A DNA stretch of 64,000 bases from contig NZ_BBWQ01000001.1 in the NCBI RefSeq assembly GCF_001463885.1, positions 186,001-250,000 of the forward strand, in the 5' to 3' direction. The DNA is from Aureimonas altamirensis (GTDB taxonomy: Bacteria; Pseudomonadota; Alphaproteobacteria; Rhizobiales; Rhizobiaceae). Positions 41,701-48,319 of this stretch are shown here, in pieces. Under the pieces are notes generated by a model that made no database searches, was not told the origin of the DNA, and was given only the letters and a program-made list of their open reading frames with translations. Both the position numbers and the translations under genes were made by a program. Within the stretch, counting starts at the first letter, position 1. Each line of letters begins with the position of its first letter.

Positions 41701-43067
41701 TGATCGTCCAGAAATACGCCTTCGTTAAGCCCTGGACGGATGCGGTGGGTGCCTACCCGGGCGGCGGCCTGTACGCCACCTACGAGGGGCAGGTCTACAA
41801 GACAAAGTGGTATCCCAGCGACTACACGCCCCCTTCGGCCAGTTCGGAGTGGACGCTTGTCGGGCCCCTGTATTCCGATCCGGCTGTACCGAACGCGCCG
41901 ACACGCGTTTATGCAACGGGCATCAGCCAGACGGGCGCCTTCGTCATGTGGGACAAGGCGCTTATACCGGGCACCGGAACAGTGTCGGGTTACGACATCT
42001 TCGTCGACGGTACAAAGGTCGGCAGCGCGACGGACACCCAATTTGCATTGACCGGGCTGACGGCAGCACATACCTACTCTGTGACGGTTGTGGCAAAGGA
42101 CGAGACCGGGTCGTCGGTCGCATCCACTCCGCTGTCGGTGGTAACGCGCTCGACACCGGTGCCGGACATTGCTCAAACCTACACAATGGTCGCCGATGTC
42201 AGCCGGACCGATACTGACGTCACAAACTTCATCGGCCATTCGTCGTCCATGTCCACGAGCTACATCCACAACCATGTGGAGAACTCGGGCAACACGATCG
42301 TCTGGGCCGGAGGAACCTCCGCACTAATCGGCGTTGGCGGCCAGGACAGATGGATGAACTACGGTGCATCCGGTACCGGGGAAACCACCGGTCAAAGTCA
42401 GATCAGCGAATACCGCAGCAGTGGGGCGAAACCGGTTATCCTGTCGTTTGCACGTGATACCTCCGACAGCACCAGCGATCTGGCCTTGGGATACTCAACT
42501 TCGTCGGCACTCCTTCCCCAGCTGTCATACCTAACGAGCCGCTATTCTTCTAACTATGTCGACTTCACATTCTGGAGTTCCGACCTCAACGCATACGCCG
42601 CAAATGCGAGCAAGCATACAGTGCGCGATGTCGCCCTTCGCGATCTCGATGCCCAGAAGTCGGATGCCCTGCACATTTCCTACACGGTAGAAACGTCGAC
42701 GACCGGCCTCACCGCCGGCGCGATCCAGATGTTGCAGGGCGCCCATGCAAATGGTGTGAAGCTGGATGTGTTGAACATCCTGGCCGCGGACTATTGGGGC
42801 TCGGGAAGCGGGATCGACATGGGCCGCACGGCAATCGACGTCGCGCTCGACGCAATGCAGAAGCTCGACTCCGTCGGCTATACCGATACCAAGGTCGGCA
42901 TTCTGGTTCGCGCCGGTGCAAACGGTGGCGGGGGTACGTTCTCGATTGACGATGCACAGCAGATCTATGCATTCGCCAAGGAAAACCCGCATATCTCGGG
43001 CATCGGGCTGCTCAATCCCTATCAGGAAAACAACTACAACTACTCCAACATCTTCAACAATCTCTAG
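32703..43067 (+). CDS. Giant Ig-repeat protein with tandem GH18 chitinase-like modules
   Basis: 3454 residues, by far the largest gene here. Residues 1-1640 are sixteen Ig-like repeats of about 102 residues, each with a consensus like AGDxxVNAAEK, ELYRDGxLVKTV, DWGADGxHxFKARLVDAAGN. Then follows FN3 (1640-1725), GH18 (1728-2085), two Ig repeats, a chitin-binding CBM5/12-like domain (2289-2350, YPYN to VVYRTKWYASL); then FN3, GH18 (2446-2800), two Ig, CBM (3004-3060); then FN3 and a third GH18-like domain (3154-3454). Catalytic DxDxE is D1873/D1875/E1877 and D2590/D2592/E2594. The third domain has DFTFW instead. There is no signal peptide and no RTX repeat. A role in binding and cutting chitin or a similar glycan outside the cell is likely, but the export route is unknown. 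Confidence 0.88.
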   Translation: MSDISLTLDDIINLQRKQSVTLVRAEHGELATGTRLELWRDNVRVRSVVVGSNASSTTFSLSGADWGADGTRTFKVRTIAPGTGVASAWSASETVLVDTRPPSRPTVLSVSGDNKVNASEQSADIPVVISHEAAVSGTTMDILMDGALVKTVTLQAGARSTTVDLPAALFQQVSSFDISARLIDSAANASPVSSARSVQVVTQTPAGVAMPVLAGDNIVSAAERATVTTVSIQHASTLGGGKLEIWRDGALLKSVSIAANATSTTVRLSGGDWGADGNHVFEARVVDSAGNPGDFGGSQTVRVDTTPPQAPTFSAIAGDGFVNVAEATQGAGFTIAHEAAGAGDKLELYRDRVLIRTIDLDVGASSTSVTLLAGEWGTEGAHMLRARVVDAAGNVGAWSTNASYSADTATPAAAELPVIAGDDQVSAAEKAQSTAVIVRHGLAMSGSRVELMRDDVVVKTVTLAAAASSTSISLTGADWGSDGVHAFKARLIDAAGNEGEWSAVRSVSVASTLPEAPVLGVFAGDGMVNAAERIAASTLSISHDAASAGAQLELYRGSTLVRRVTMTTGATSTNLQLSGMDWGADGPAAFTARIVDAYGNASEASAVSNVLVDTRGPLAATLPSITGDNKITLAEKQANVTIAVGHEAATAGSVLQLYRDGTLWKTVAPVAGATTSSIVVAPADWGTPGTVALKARLVDTAGNEGAWSVEQRVSVAGALPAAVTLATVASDGVVNAEERRSVTLWQVGHEAALSGAVIQLYRDDVLVKSVTAGAGSTSTAIPMSGAEWGADGQHQFKARMVDPTGGAGDWSVLSSIRVDTSPPAAVVVPIIAGDDRINAVEKAAGVPLVIPHELAQPGSMLQIYRDGVELRTVALSDASVSTTVTLLAEDVGADGVHVFKFRLVDGAGNLGAWSSERRVLVDTAADAAPIIETVAGDDYVNVLEKTNVRFITVSHEAAASGTTLSLYRDGGLLKTVVPAYAATSTRIAVNAADWGADGAHVFTAKLIDAAGNQSDLSAERHVTVLTGTPLAPVLPILGTDAIVSAAEKAASSMVSVTHGAMSEGATLELYRDGVRVKTVQVAAEATATDLAMSGSDWGSDGFHGFKVRIVDVAGNVSQFSTEQRVSIDTIAPLAAVMTAVGDGNVNAAEKLGSTIVRISHEAATAGSVVQLWRDGDIVRSVSVSAGVRATAITLTGSDWGSDGEHTFKARLVDGAGNVGAWSGVQVVTVASSAPGAVTWGPLATDGMVNAAERVAGVDVAIGHDAAALGARIEIYRDDRLVKLVALATGATSTTVSLAAGEWGSEGTHVFKARMVDGSGNAGAWSEVRSVLVDSLAPAASSILSIANSGSVGAVELAAVSHATVRHDVATAGSMLELYNGDTLFKRYDMTVGTTQTTVDIDPAEWGPDGIYTFKARVVDAAGNAGAFSFSKTVTVALPTTLSGLSDGVVNGTERMQTSSAIVSHTALGAGWTVELYRDSTLVTTAPVVSGSTSTAIPVTNSDWGTEGTHSFTARLVSPASVFRTTAARDVIVDYTAPDAASLALGVIAGDDTVTAIERQQSADAIVTHAAAESGERLNLYRDGVLVKSIAVTAGSTSTALSFAESDWGSNGAHAFTVGLMDAAGNVSVQSAARTVTVNPAATLLDISAAAVRNTSALLVWDRYTPTQAGHSVAYRIYNGATLLGETTDLAFNVQGLTASTDYVLSVKVVEQGVLTNLGEQIAFQTAASSWWDIPQVYSPYIDVGIGPVTYNNHLKIIEQSGLKAVTLGFLVLKPAGWIDADHASQVTSAGVPTGNTNGLRWGESNTTVFPSDMITETVSVKAMIAELQSKNIDVTIALGGFSGSEPALYETNVDKLTAIYQSIIDEYGIKHLDIDIEGASLNSLESGAYHGFYPQAYLNQTHLNRIEALKAIKEANPGVSISFTVPVLPSGMLPNAVALMQMVKDEGFDLDVLNIMAMDYGTGDPDQGRNAVEAARNTIAQLRGLGLATKVGITPMIGINDVISEVFTLEDAREVLEFAKDNPDIASLGIWSLGRDLPSDPGSNGFTQDDVTPNGSAIVDQTRYEFSGIFNQLSNAGAGYNPASGLTVLGVVSGNDIVGSAESTATTQVTANFPAAVAGSQLQVIRDGIVVKTLALAAGSTSRDIALSGADWGAEGVHLFSVRVVNGSGATLSTSAPRAVTVDKTAPTAPVIGQQAGDDAVGSQEASSGLAFTFTHAIADAGTKARIFRDGVLVKTVTLATDSTETQVMLYGSDWGAVGTAASPSFTVQLIDAAGNASAASAGHTVAVSKYATLQNWDAGKNYPYNSTVQGSQPFYVLHEGVVYRTKWYASLGEEPGTISDPSSNPWEVVETLQTNPQPQGLRILPTALADTSVMLMWDAHAASSSGAAVTYKIYKGSDLLTTTANLSYKVTGLTASTAYQFSVHVAENGTETQVAESVSVQTTAYPLWDIAQYYSPYIDMGLGKSQGQLEALTTSNAKHVTLAFLVLKPDGWVNSDTAAAVDANGNPTGVTHGLRWGEGNTSIFPDDKTSNGSTTIKALIQQLQGRGIDVTIGLGGFSGSEPALFVTDVQALTAMYQSVLDTYGVKHLDIDIEGASLNSVESGGYHGFYHQAYLNQTHLNRIEALKAIKAANPDVTISYTIPITPDGMLPNAVALMQMVKDHGLNLDVVNIMAMDYGAGDWGHRGDQGRNAIDAARNTIAQLRQIGLASKVGITPMIGINDVQTEIFTLQDAQELLAFAKDNPDVASLGIWSLGRDETGTVGQLTVGGSGITQDPYGFTTIFEGITDTGAGYDTHSGLTIVNTLSSDDIVNAAEKTSGVSFTVSHAAAVAGSVVKVYRDGVLIKSVTASAGTNQTVVTLSGSDFGSIDGDYTFAASLVSNGVEGTRSTLHHVTIDTVAPSAPVIAAVSGDHKVVGGEGASGIPVSFSHGAASAGSKLDIYKDGTLIRTVTLLAGTTQTSVSLYAGDLGLATESNTTIALTAKVRDLAGNIGGTSATESVIVQKYAFVKPWTDAVGAYPGGGLYATYEGQVYKTKWYPSDYTPPSASSEWTLVGPLYSDPAVPNAPTRVYATGISQTGAFVMWDKALIPGTGTVSGYDIFVDGTKVGSATDTQFALTGLTAAHTYSVTVVAKDETGSSVASTPLSVVTRSTPVPDIAQTYTMVADVSRTDTDVTNFIGHSSSMSTSYIHNHVENSGNTIVWAGGTSALIGVGGQDRWMNYGASGTGETTGQSQISEYRSSGAKPVILSFARDTSDSTSDLALGYSTSSALLPQLSYLTSRYSSNYVDFTFWSSDLNAYAANASKHTVRDVALRDLDAQKSDALHISYTVETSTTGLTAGAIQMLQGAHANGVKLDVLNILAADYWGSGSGIDMGRTAIDVALDAMQKLDSVGYTDTKVGILVRAGANGGGGTFSIDDAQQIYAFAKENPHISGIGLLNPYQENNYNYSNIFNNL
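37621..39774 (+). repeat. Module copy 1: FN3-GH18-Ig-Ig-CBM
   Basis: First copy of a coding duplication of about 2.1 kb inside the giant gene. Long stretches agree with copy 2, for example LGGFSGSEPAL, KHLDIDIEGASLNS, YLNQTHLNRIEALKAIK, PNAVALMQMVKD, VGITPMIGINDV and ASLGIWSLGRD. Boundaries are approximate domain edges. Confidence 0.8.
39775..41878 (+). repeat. Module copy 2: FN3-GH18-Ig-Ig-CBM
   Basis: Second copy, same domain order and nearly the same length as copy 1. It differs by a short insertion at GDWGHRGDQGRN in the GH18 domain and by divergence in the flanking Ig repeats, so the duplication is not recent. Confidence 0.8.
41879..43067 (+). repeat. Module copy 3, partial: FN3 plus degenerate GH18
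   Basis: Only the FN3 and GH18-like parts are present; the gene ends before Ig and CBM. The GH18-like fold is traceable by LNILAADYWGSG (for NIMAMDYGTG), TDTKVGILVRAG (for KVGITPMIG) and IYAFAKENPHISGIGLLNPY, but it has diverged far from copies 1 and 2 and lacks the catalytic acid. Confidence 0.7.
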
Positions 43068-43074
43068 GGCCGAC

Positions 43075-43107
43075 CCGCCCCGGCATGCAATGCGCATGCC
43101 GGGGCGG
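43075..43107 (+). terminator. Large hairpin after the giant gene
   Basis: A perfect 14-base stem (43075-43088 with 43094-43107) and five-base loop, starting 8 bases after the stop. No T-run follows. It probably works together with the intrinsic terminator about 30 bases further on. Confidence 0.55.
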
Positions 43108-43137
43108 TGGAAGGCGAAAAGATTGACGCAATATTGG

Positions 43138-43174
43138 AACGCGAACCGGACCCCCGGTTCGCGTTTTCTCTTTT
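43138..43174 (+). terminator. Rho-independent terminator of the giant gene
   Basis: A perfect 12-base stem AACGCGAACCGG/CCGGTTCGCGTT (43138-43149 with 43154-43165), a four-base loop, then TTCTCTTTTT. Confidence 0.85.
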
Positions 43175-43666
43175 TCGGCCTGGCCGGGACGTCTTTGAAA
43201 CGCTGCGGTTCGTGCAGGGGCGGGGAGGGGTGTCGAAGGTGCGCAAGGCCGTAAGCGCGGCGCCGTGTCAGCGCACGGTATGATCGAAAACGATGAGCCG
43301 GTGGGGAAACCGTACCGAGGTTTTCGTGGAAACAGAAAACCCTTAGGGTGTCGTCTGGAGGGCGTGTGAGTGACGCGCCCAATCACTCCATATGCGGGCC
43401 TGGATAACGGCCTATGCCCTACAGGGCCAATGCGACGGCATTCCATCCGCAACAGCGGTCGAGAGCCATCGGCCCGCGAATGCCCCTGCGGGCTGCAATC
43501 TGTCTGAAACGTCCAAGGCAGGCGCTGGTGCGCAGGTCGTGCCGGGCCTGCTGGAGCCGTTCGCAATCACAGCCGTCGCCGCCTTGGCTGGCCGGCCGCA
43601 AAACGGCGTCGTCCGGCTAATCGCCGGCCCGCCGCAGTTTGCGCAACATTGTCTAAACTTGGTAAA
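43175..43666. other. About 490 bases without a supported gene
   Basis: Between the terminator of the giant gene and tRNA-Lys. Open frames here (a 94-codon plus frame at 43392-43676 that runs into the tRNA, and a 60-codon minus frame at 43419-43601) show no domain, no ribosome site and no coding-like composition. A possible structured patch around 43345-43382 (AACCCTTAGGGT, then GGGCGTGTGAGTGACGCGCCC) could be part of a small RNA but is not strong enough to call. Confidence 0.4.
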
Positions 43667-43742
<76 letters not shown>

Positions 43743-43967
43743 GAGCGCCTTCGCGCTGTGAACCGGTTGGCCCGTGCTCACGAGCGGGTTTCTAGTGGGT
43801 GAGGGCGGCGGTGTCCAGAGCTTTGCTGCACTTTTTTCGCAATGCAGCCAGACCTTCCCGGAAACGGTGCCTTTCAGGCCGAAAAGGGTGGGAAGCGGTG
43901 GCGCGCATGCTTATATTGGAGCTGCCAGACACGGCCTGAAGACAGGCCAGATTGATGGGGTTTCCAG

Positions 43968-45404
43968 ATGTATCCGCATACGCAGCTTCTGATCGCCGGC
44001 GAATGGGTCAACGGCGAGGGGGGCGACTCGATCGAGGTCGTCAATCCGGCAACCGGCGAAGTCATCGGTACGGTCGCCAAGGCCGCAACGTCCGATCTGG
44101 ACAGGGCCCTTGCCGCATCCGATTCGGCGTTCAGGGTTTGGCGCAAGGTACCTGCCGTCGAACGATCGCGGCTATTGCGGCGTGCGGCGGAAATCGTCCG
44201 CGAGCGCGCCGACGACATCGCCCGCACCGTCACGACCGAACAGGGCAAGCCGCTCGCCGAGGCGAAGGGCGAGGTTCTGTCCTGCGCCGACGTGCTGGAC
44301 TGGTCGGCCGAGGAAGCCCGCCGCATCTATGGGCGGCTCATCCCGCCGCGCGCGGACGGCGTAAACCAGCGTGTGCTGCGCGAGCCGGTGGGCCCCGTGG
44401 CCGCTTTCACGCCGTGGAACTTTCCCGTCAGCCAGGTGGTGAAGAAGGTGGCTCCGGCTCTCGCGGCCGGTTGCAGCATCATCGTCAAGGCGGCGGAAGA
44501 GACGCCGGCCTCTCCGGCGCTCCTGATCCGCGCGATCGTCGATGCGGGGATTCCCGCCGGCGTCGTGCAACTCGTCTATGGGTCGCCAGCCGAGATTTCC
44601 GGACATCTGGTGCCGCACCCGGTTATCCGGAAAGTGTCCTTTACCGGATCGGTGCCCGTCGGCAAGCATCTTGCCGCCCTGGCCGGACAGCACATGAAGC
44701 GCGCCACGATGGAACTCGGCGGTCATGCGCCGGTGATGGTGTTCGACGACGTCGACGTGGAGAGTGCCGCAGCGACGCTGGTTGGCTCCAAGTATCGCAA
44801 TGCCGGGCAGGTCTGCGTATCGCCGACCCGTTTCCTGATCCAGGAATCGATCTACGACGATTTCGTCGATCGCTTCGTGGAGAAGGCATCGGCGCTGAAA
44901 GTGGCCAACGGCCTCGATGACGGTACCCAGATGGGCCCTCTCGTCAACGAGAAGCGCGTCCAGGCCGTGGACGAGCTGATCGCCGATGCAGTGCGCGACG
45001 GGGCCGAGCTTTCGCTTGGCGGCGAGCGGATCGGCAACAAAGGCTCTTTCTACAAGCCCTCCGTTTTGCGCAATGTCGACAGGACCATGCGCATCATGAA
45101 CGAAGAGCCCTTTGGGCCGGTGGCGTTGATGACGCCCTTTGCCAAGGTGGACGAGGTGATCGAGGAAGCCAATCGCCTGCCGTTCGGCCTGGCGAGCTAC
45201 GCCTTCACGCGGTCGGCACGGACGGTGGAGACGCTGGCCGACTCCGTCGAAGCCGGCATGATGACGATCAATCATCTGGGCCTTGCGCTTCCCGAGACGC
45301 CGTTCGGCGGCATGAAGGACTCCGGCTACGGCTCGGAAGGCGGGGCAGAATCGATGGACGCCTACCTGACCACCAAGTTCGTGACGCATAACGCCCTGTA
45401 CTAG
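43968..45404 (+). CDS. NAD(P)-dependent aldehyde dehydrogenase, succinate-semialdehyde type
   Basis: 478 residues, the normal length of soluble ALDHs. Catalytic landmarks are in place: the oxyanion Asn in [14 protein letters not shown], the cofactor turn [12 protein letters not shown], the general base in [15 protein letters not shown] and the nucleophile Cys in [13 protein letters not shown], with EEPFGPVA downstream. The closest families I recognise oxidise succinate semialdehyde or alpha-ketoglutarate semialdehyde. Which of these is used cannot be decided here, since no GABA or sugar-acid genes are adjacent. It appears to be a single-gene unit between tRNA-Lys and a GC hairpin. Confidence 0.9.
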   Translation: MYPHTQLLIAGEWVNGEGGDSIEVVNPATGEVIGTVAKAATSDLDRALAASDSAFRVWRKVPAVERSRLLRRAAEIVRERADDIARTVTTEQGKPLAEAKGEVLSCADVLDWSAEEARRIYGRLIPPRADGVNQRVLREPVGPVAAFTPWNFPVSQVVKKVAPALAAGCSIIVKAAEETPASPALLIRAIVDAGIPAGVVQLVYGSPAEISGHLVPHPVIRKVSFTGSVPVGKHLAALAGQHMKRATMELGGHAPVMVFDDVDVESAAATLVGSKYRNAGQVCVSPTRFLIQESIYDDFVDRFVEKASALKVANGLDDGTQMGPLVNEKRVQAVDELIADAVRDGAELSLGGERIGNKGSFYKPSVLRNVDRTMRIMNEEPFGPVALMTPFAKVDEVIEEANRLPFGLASYAFTRSARTVETLADSVEAGMMTINHLGLALPETPFGGMKDSGYGSEGGAESMDAYLTTKFVTHNALY

Positions 45405-45433
45405 CATACAGGCAGTCACGCATTCGTGAATTG

Positions 45434-45454
45434 CCCCCCGCCTCCGGCGGGGGG
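45434..45454 (+). terminator. Hairpin between aldehyde dehydrogenase and DUF1194 genes
   Basis: CCCCCCGCC/GGCGGGGGG, a perfect nine-base stem with a three-base loop, 30 bases after the stop. No T-run, so its terminating strength is uncertain. A frame opening at 45431 would start inside it, which argues for the later DUF1194 start. Confidence 0.5.
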
Positions 45455-45466
45455 ACGCTTTCCCGC

Positions 45467-46309
45467 ATGCGCTGCCGACTTTTCCACCCCGCTGCTGTTG
45501 CAGTGTACGTCGCCGCCGCCTCCTTCGCCGCGTCATCCGCGGCGCAGGATGTCGATGTGGACGTCGAGCTGGTGCTTGCGGTGGATGTCTCCTGGTCGAT
45601 GGATATGTCGGAACAGGCGATCCAGCGGGATGGGTACATTGCCGCCTTTCGCAGCCCCGAGGTTCAGAAAGCCATTCTGGACGGCGGCTGGGGCCGGGTC
45701 GCGGTCACCTATGTCGAATGGGCCGGCAGCTTTACCCAGTCCGTCGTGGTGCCGTGGACCCTGATCGACTCTCGCGAGGCAGCGGACGGCTTCGCCTACC
45801 GGCTGTCGCAGGAGGAACCGAACCGCGAAAGACGGACATCCATTTCGGCCGCCCTGGATTTTTCCGTGACGCTGTTCGAGGACAATGGCTTTGCCGGCCT
45901 GCGCCGGGTGATCGACCTTTCCGGCGATGGCCCCAACAATCAGGGCCGGCCGGTGGACGAGGCGCGGGATGCGGCGGTGGCGCGCGGGGTGACGATCAAC
46001 GGCCTGCCGCTGATGACGTCCGGAGAAGAAGCCGGCGACTTCTCGTGGGGCGGTATCGCCGATCTCGATGCCTATTACACCGCCTGCGTGACGGGCGGCG
46101 CCGGAGCCTTCGTCATTCCGGTCAACGACTGGTCGCAGTTTCCGGAGGCCATACGCCGCAAACTGATCCTCGAGCTTGCGGGCACATGGCCAAAGCCCGG
46201 CGGCACTGACGTGGTCGTGCCGGTTCAGGCCAGCGAGGCGGCGGTCGATTGCCGCATCGGCGAACGCATGTGGCAGCAACGCCTGGAGCGTTGGAACCCG
46301 CCAAACTGA
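45467..46309 (+). CDS. DUF1194 (von Willebrand A-like) exported protein
   Basis: 280 residues. The ATG at 45467 gives a signal peptide running to about FAASSAAQ. The mature part is a VWA-like fold with a metal-site motif LAVDVSWSMDMSEQ (DxSxS), then GRVAVTYVEWAGSF, RTSISAALDF (the threonine/serine position) and VIDLSGDGPNNQG. Conserved cysteines occur late (TACVTGG and VDCRIGERMW). DUF1194 proteins are common in Hyphomicrobiales with no assigned role; binding of a divalent metal and a periplasmic protein partner is inference from the fold. It is convergent with the next gene, with no gap. Confidence 0.85.
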   Translation: MRCRLFHPAAVAVYVAAASFAASSAAQDVDVDVELVLAVDVSWSMDMSEQAIQRDGYIAAFRSPEVQKAILDGGWGRVAVTYVEWAGSFTQSVVVPWTLIDSREAADGFAYRLSQEEPNRERRTSISAALDFSVTLFEDNGFAGLRRVIDLSGDGPNNQGRPVDEARDAAVARGVTINGLPLMTSGEEAGDFSWGGIADLDAYYTACVTGGAGAFVIPVNDWSQFPEAIRRKLILELAGTWPKPGGTDVVVPVQASEAAVDCRIGERMWQQRLERWNPPN

Positions 46310-47257
46310 TCAGCGTCGAGGCGTATCGTGCTTGTGGCGGCGCCAGATGGAACTCTGCTCGAAGCCCAGCACGATGATGATCGCCAGTGCGAATGGGATG
46401 AGCAGGTACAGGATGCGGAAGACCAGCAGTGCCGCAAGGACATCCGTTTCGGGCAGGAAGGGGAAACCGGCCAGGAAGGCCACTTCCAGGACGCCGAGAC
46501 CGCCGGGTGCATGGGATATGAGCGCCAGCGAGAAGGAAATGACGAAGACGGCGACGACCATCATATAGCCGGGATGGTTTTCCGGCGGCAGCGCGAAATA
46601 GATGATGGCGGCCGCCGCGAAGATCTCGGCCGGCGCGATGACGAGCTGGCGCAACACGACGTCACGTGAAGGGTAATGCAGCTGGAACTTGCCGATGCGC
46701 AGGGGGCGTAGCCCTGAGAAGCTGCCGAAAAGGTAGAGCGCGACCAGCAGCAGGATGGCCGTTGCGATGCTCCGTGGAACGATGGGCGATACATCGAAAT
46801 AGCCGTTGATCGCTTCCGGATAGACGAGCAGCGAGATCGCCGACACGATCAGGACACCGAGAGCGAAGGTGAACGAGCAGAAGGCGATCAGCAGGGCGAC
46901 GTCGGAAACGGTGAGGCCCTTGGATGTGTAAGCCCTGTAGCGCACCACGGCACCGGAAAAGACCGATGCGCCGATATTGTGTGACAAGGCGTAGGTGGTG
47001 AACGAGGTAGCCAGCACGAAGCGGAACGGGATCCATCGCTTCAGGTGGCGCAAGGCCAACTGATCGTAAAGCGCCAGCATCGTGTATGCCACGATGGCGG
47101 CGATGGCGCTGAGCGTCCATTGCCGGGCCGAGATGGCCTGGAAGCTGGTGAGGATGGCGTCTAGGGAAAGCTCCCGCACTTCGTGAAAGAGGATCCAGCC
47201 GGAAAAGATCACTGCGGCAAGACCGATGATCGGCCAGATGTAGTCCTTAAGCTTCAT
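46310..47257 (-). CDS. Lysylphosphatidylglycerol synthase TM-region / YbhN (UPF0104) family protein
   Basis: A 315-residue inner-membrane protein with about eight helices. Family signature segments are SFTTYALSHNIGASVFSGAVVRYRAY near residue 85-110 and ALISHAPGGLGVLEVAFLAG near 245. It matches only the membrane (flippase-like) half of MprF; the aminoacyl-transfer half is absent, so it is not an MprF by itself. Stand-alone members have unknown function, possibly lipid movement. The next gene to the right is divergent, separated by about 230 bases. Confidence 0.85.
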   Translation of the reverse strand: MKLKDYIWPIIGLAAVIFSGWILFHEVRELSLDAILTSFQAISARQWTLSAIAAIVAYTMLALYDQLALRHLKRWIPFRFVLATSFTTYALSHNIGASVFSGAVVRYRAYTSKGLTVSDVALLIAFCSFTFALGVLIVSAISLLVYPEAINGYFDVSPIVPRSIATAILLLVALYLFGSFSGLRPLRIGKFQLHYPSRDVVLRQLVIAPAEIFAAAAIIYFALPPENHPGYMMVVAVFVISFSLALISHAPGGLGVLEVAFLAGFPFLPETDVLAALLVFRILYLLIPFALAIIIVLGFEQSSIWRRHKHDTPRR

Positions 47258-47493
47258 CGGGCTTCTCGCTACCTCCAGTTTTCGGATTGGTCACATCCCG
47301 CGGCGCGGCAAGGCGCGCCCTGTCTTAACCTCTGCCCTGATACGAAGAAAGTGCGGCAGGCGATTAATCGACCCCGACCGGACCGGCCTTCCGCTACGCC
47401 TCAACAGCTTGTCATCGAATTTTGAAGACGGGTGGAACGAATTGCCACATGCGGCGTTTGTCCCGCATAGTCAGTTTAACCTGGAGTTTCACG

Positions 47494-47643
47494 ATGCCCC
47501 GTCGTACCGCAACTATCGCTCTTGGCCTCGTCGCTGTCATGGCGCTTTCGGCATGTGCCAACACCGTACGCGGCGTCGGACGCGATGTCGGCAACACCGT
47601 CTCCGCAACCGAGGGCGCCGTGAACGACGTGGCGAGCCGCTAA
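47494..47643 (+). CDS. Entericidin-family small lipoprotein
   Basis: A 49-residue lipoprotein: MPRRTATIALGLVAVMALSA then Cys21 in the lipobox LSAC, and a mature peptide NTVRGVGRDVGNT rich in Gly, Asn and Val as in EcnA/EcnB. GGAG stands eight bases before the ATG at 47494; a frame opening at 47422 would mask the signal peptide. Entericidins of E. coli form an antidote-toxin pair linked to stationary phase. Only one peptide is present here, and single copies are widespread in alphaproteobacteria with no proven toxin role. A terminator follows. Confidence 0.85.
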   Translation: MPRRTATIALGLVAVMALSACANTVRGVGRDVGNTVSATEGAVNDVASR

Positions 47644-47686
47644 GTCGGCGAGGCGCCTGGCGCCTCGATACGTGTGACGTGCCAAA

Positions 47687-47720
47687 ACCCGCGAGCGGCT
47701 TGCCGCTTGCGGGTAATTTT
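47687..47720 (+). terminator. Terminator after the entericidin gene
   Basis: Stem ACCCGC-AGCGGC with GCCGCT-GCGGGT (47687-47699 with 47702-47714, one unpaired base on each side), followed by AATTTT. Confidence 0.7.
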
Positions 47721-47773
47721 GTGTCCGCATGGTGAATTTGCAGATGCGTTAGGCGAACTTTAGTGAATCTGCC

Positions 47774-48187
47774 TTAAGCCTGATGACGCGGCGACGTCGC
47801 CCATGCCCCGGCTTCAGGTTTTGCGTACCGGGGCAAGCCGCCATTACCGCCCGATGTTCGGGGCAGGGCTTTTTCGATCTCGCTATGATGGAACGGCTTC
47901 TGGACATGCGGCACCGACCGCATGTTGGCCGGTATCTGATCGGGATTGGCCGTTACGAAGGCAAACCGCACCCCTATCGCCTGCAGGCGCTCGGCAATCG
48001 GTTGCGAAGTCGCGCCGGCCGGCCGGAGGTTGACATCCAGCAGCGCGAAATCGACGCCCTGGGACACATGCGCAAGCGCCTGGTCGACGGTCGCGGCCAA
48101 CAGGCATTCGGCGCCCGTGCGTGCCTGGACGATGTCTTCCAGGTCCATGGCGATAAGCGCGTCGTCTTCGACGATCAGGATACGCAT
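47774..48187 (-). CDS. Single-domain response regulator (receiver only)
   Basis: 137 residues. The ATG at 48187 has AGGAGG seven bases upstream and starts MRILIVEDDALIAMDLEDIV, giving the acidic pair; the phospho-acceptor aspartate is in FALLDVNLRPAG near residue 54, the switch Thr in FVTANPDQ and the Lys in HVQKPFHHSEI. No output domain follows, only a short loose tail. A longer frame to 48316 adds a nonconserved extension. No histidine kinase is nearby. Such receivers often act in phosphorelays or by binding other proteins. Confidence 0.87.
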   Translation of the reverse strand: MRILIVEDDALIAMDLEDIVQARTGAECLLAATVDQALAHVSQGVDFALLDVNLRPAGATSQPIAERLQAIGVRFAFVTANPDQIPANMRSVPHVQKPFHHSEIEKALPRTSGGNGGLPRYAKPEAGAWATSPRHQA

Positions 48188-48319
48188 GGTACAGCCTCCT
48201 GCCTTCTGGCGACCCGGCGCCTGTGTGCCGGAAATCGCGGCGGGGATGAGCCCGCCAGACAGGGAAACGCCGTTTGTCGACAACGGTTGCCCGGCATGAC
48301 GACAGAGTTTCGGCATGCT

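Noticed and set aside
32703-43067. RTX adhesin interpretation of the giant protein
   Set aside because: No GGxGxDxxx nonapeptide repeats were found at the C-terminus.
46310-47257. MprF lysyl-phosphatidylglycerol synthase
   Set aside because: Only the membrane region is present; the aminoacyl-transfer domain is missing, so the stand-alone YbhN/UPF0104 label is used.
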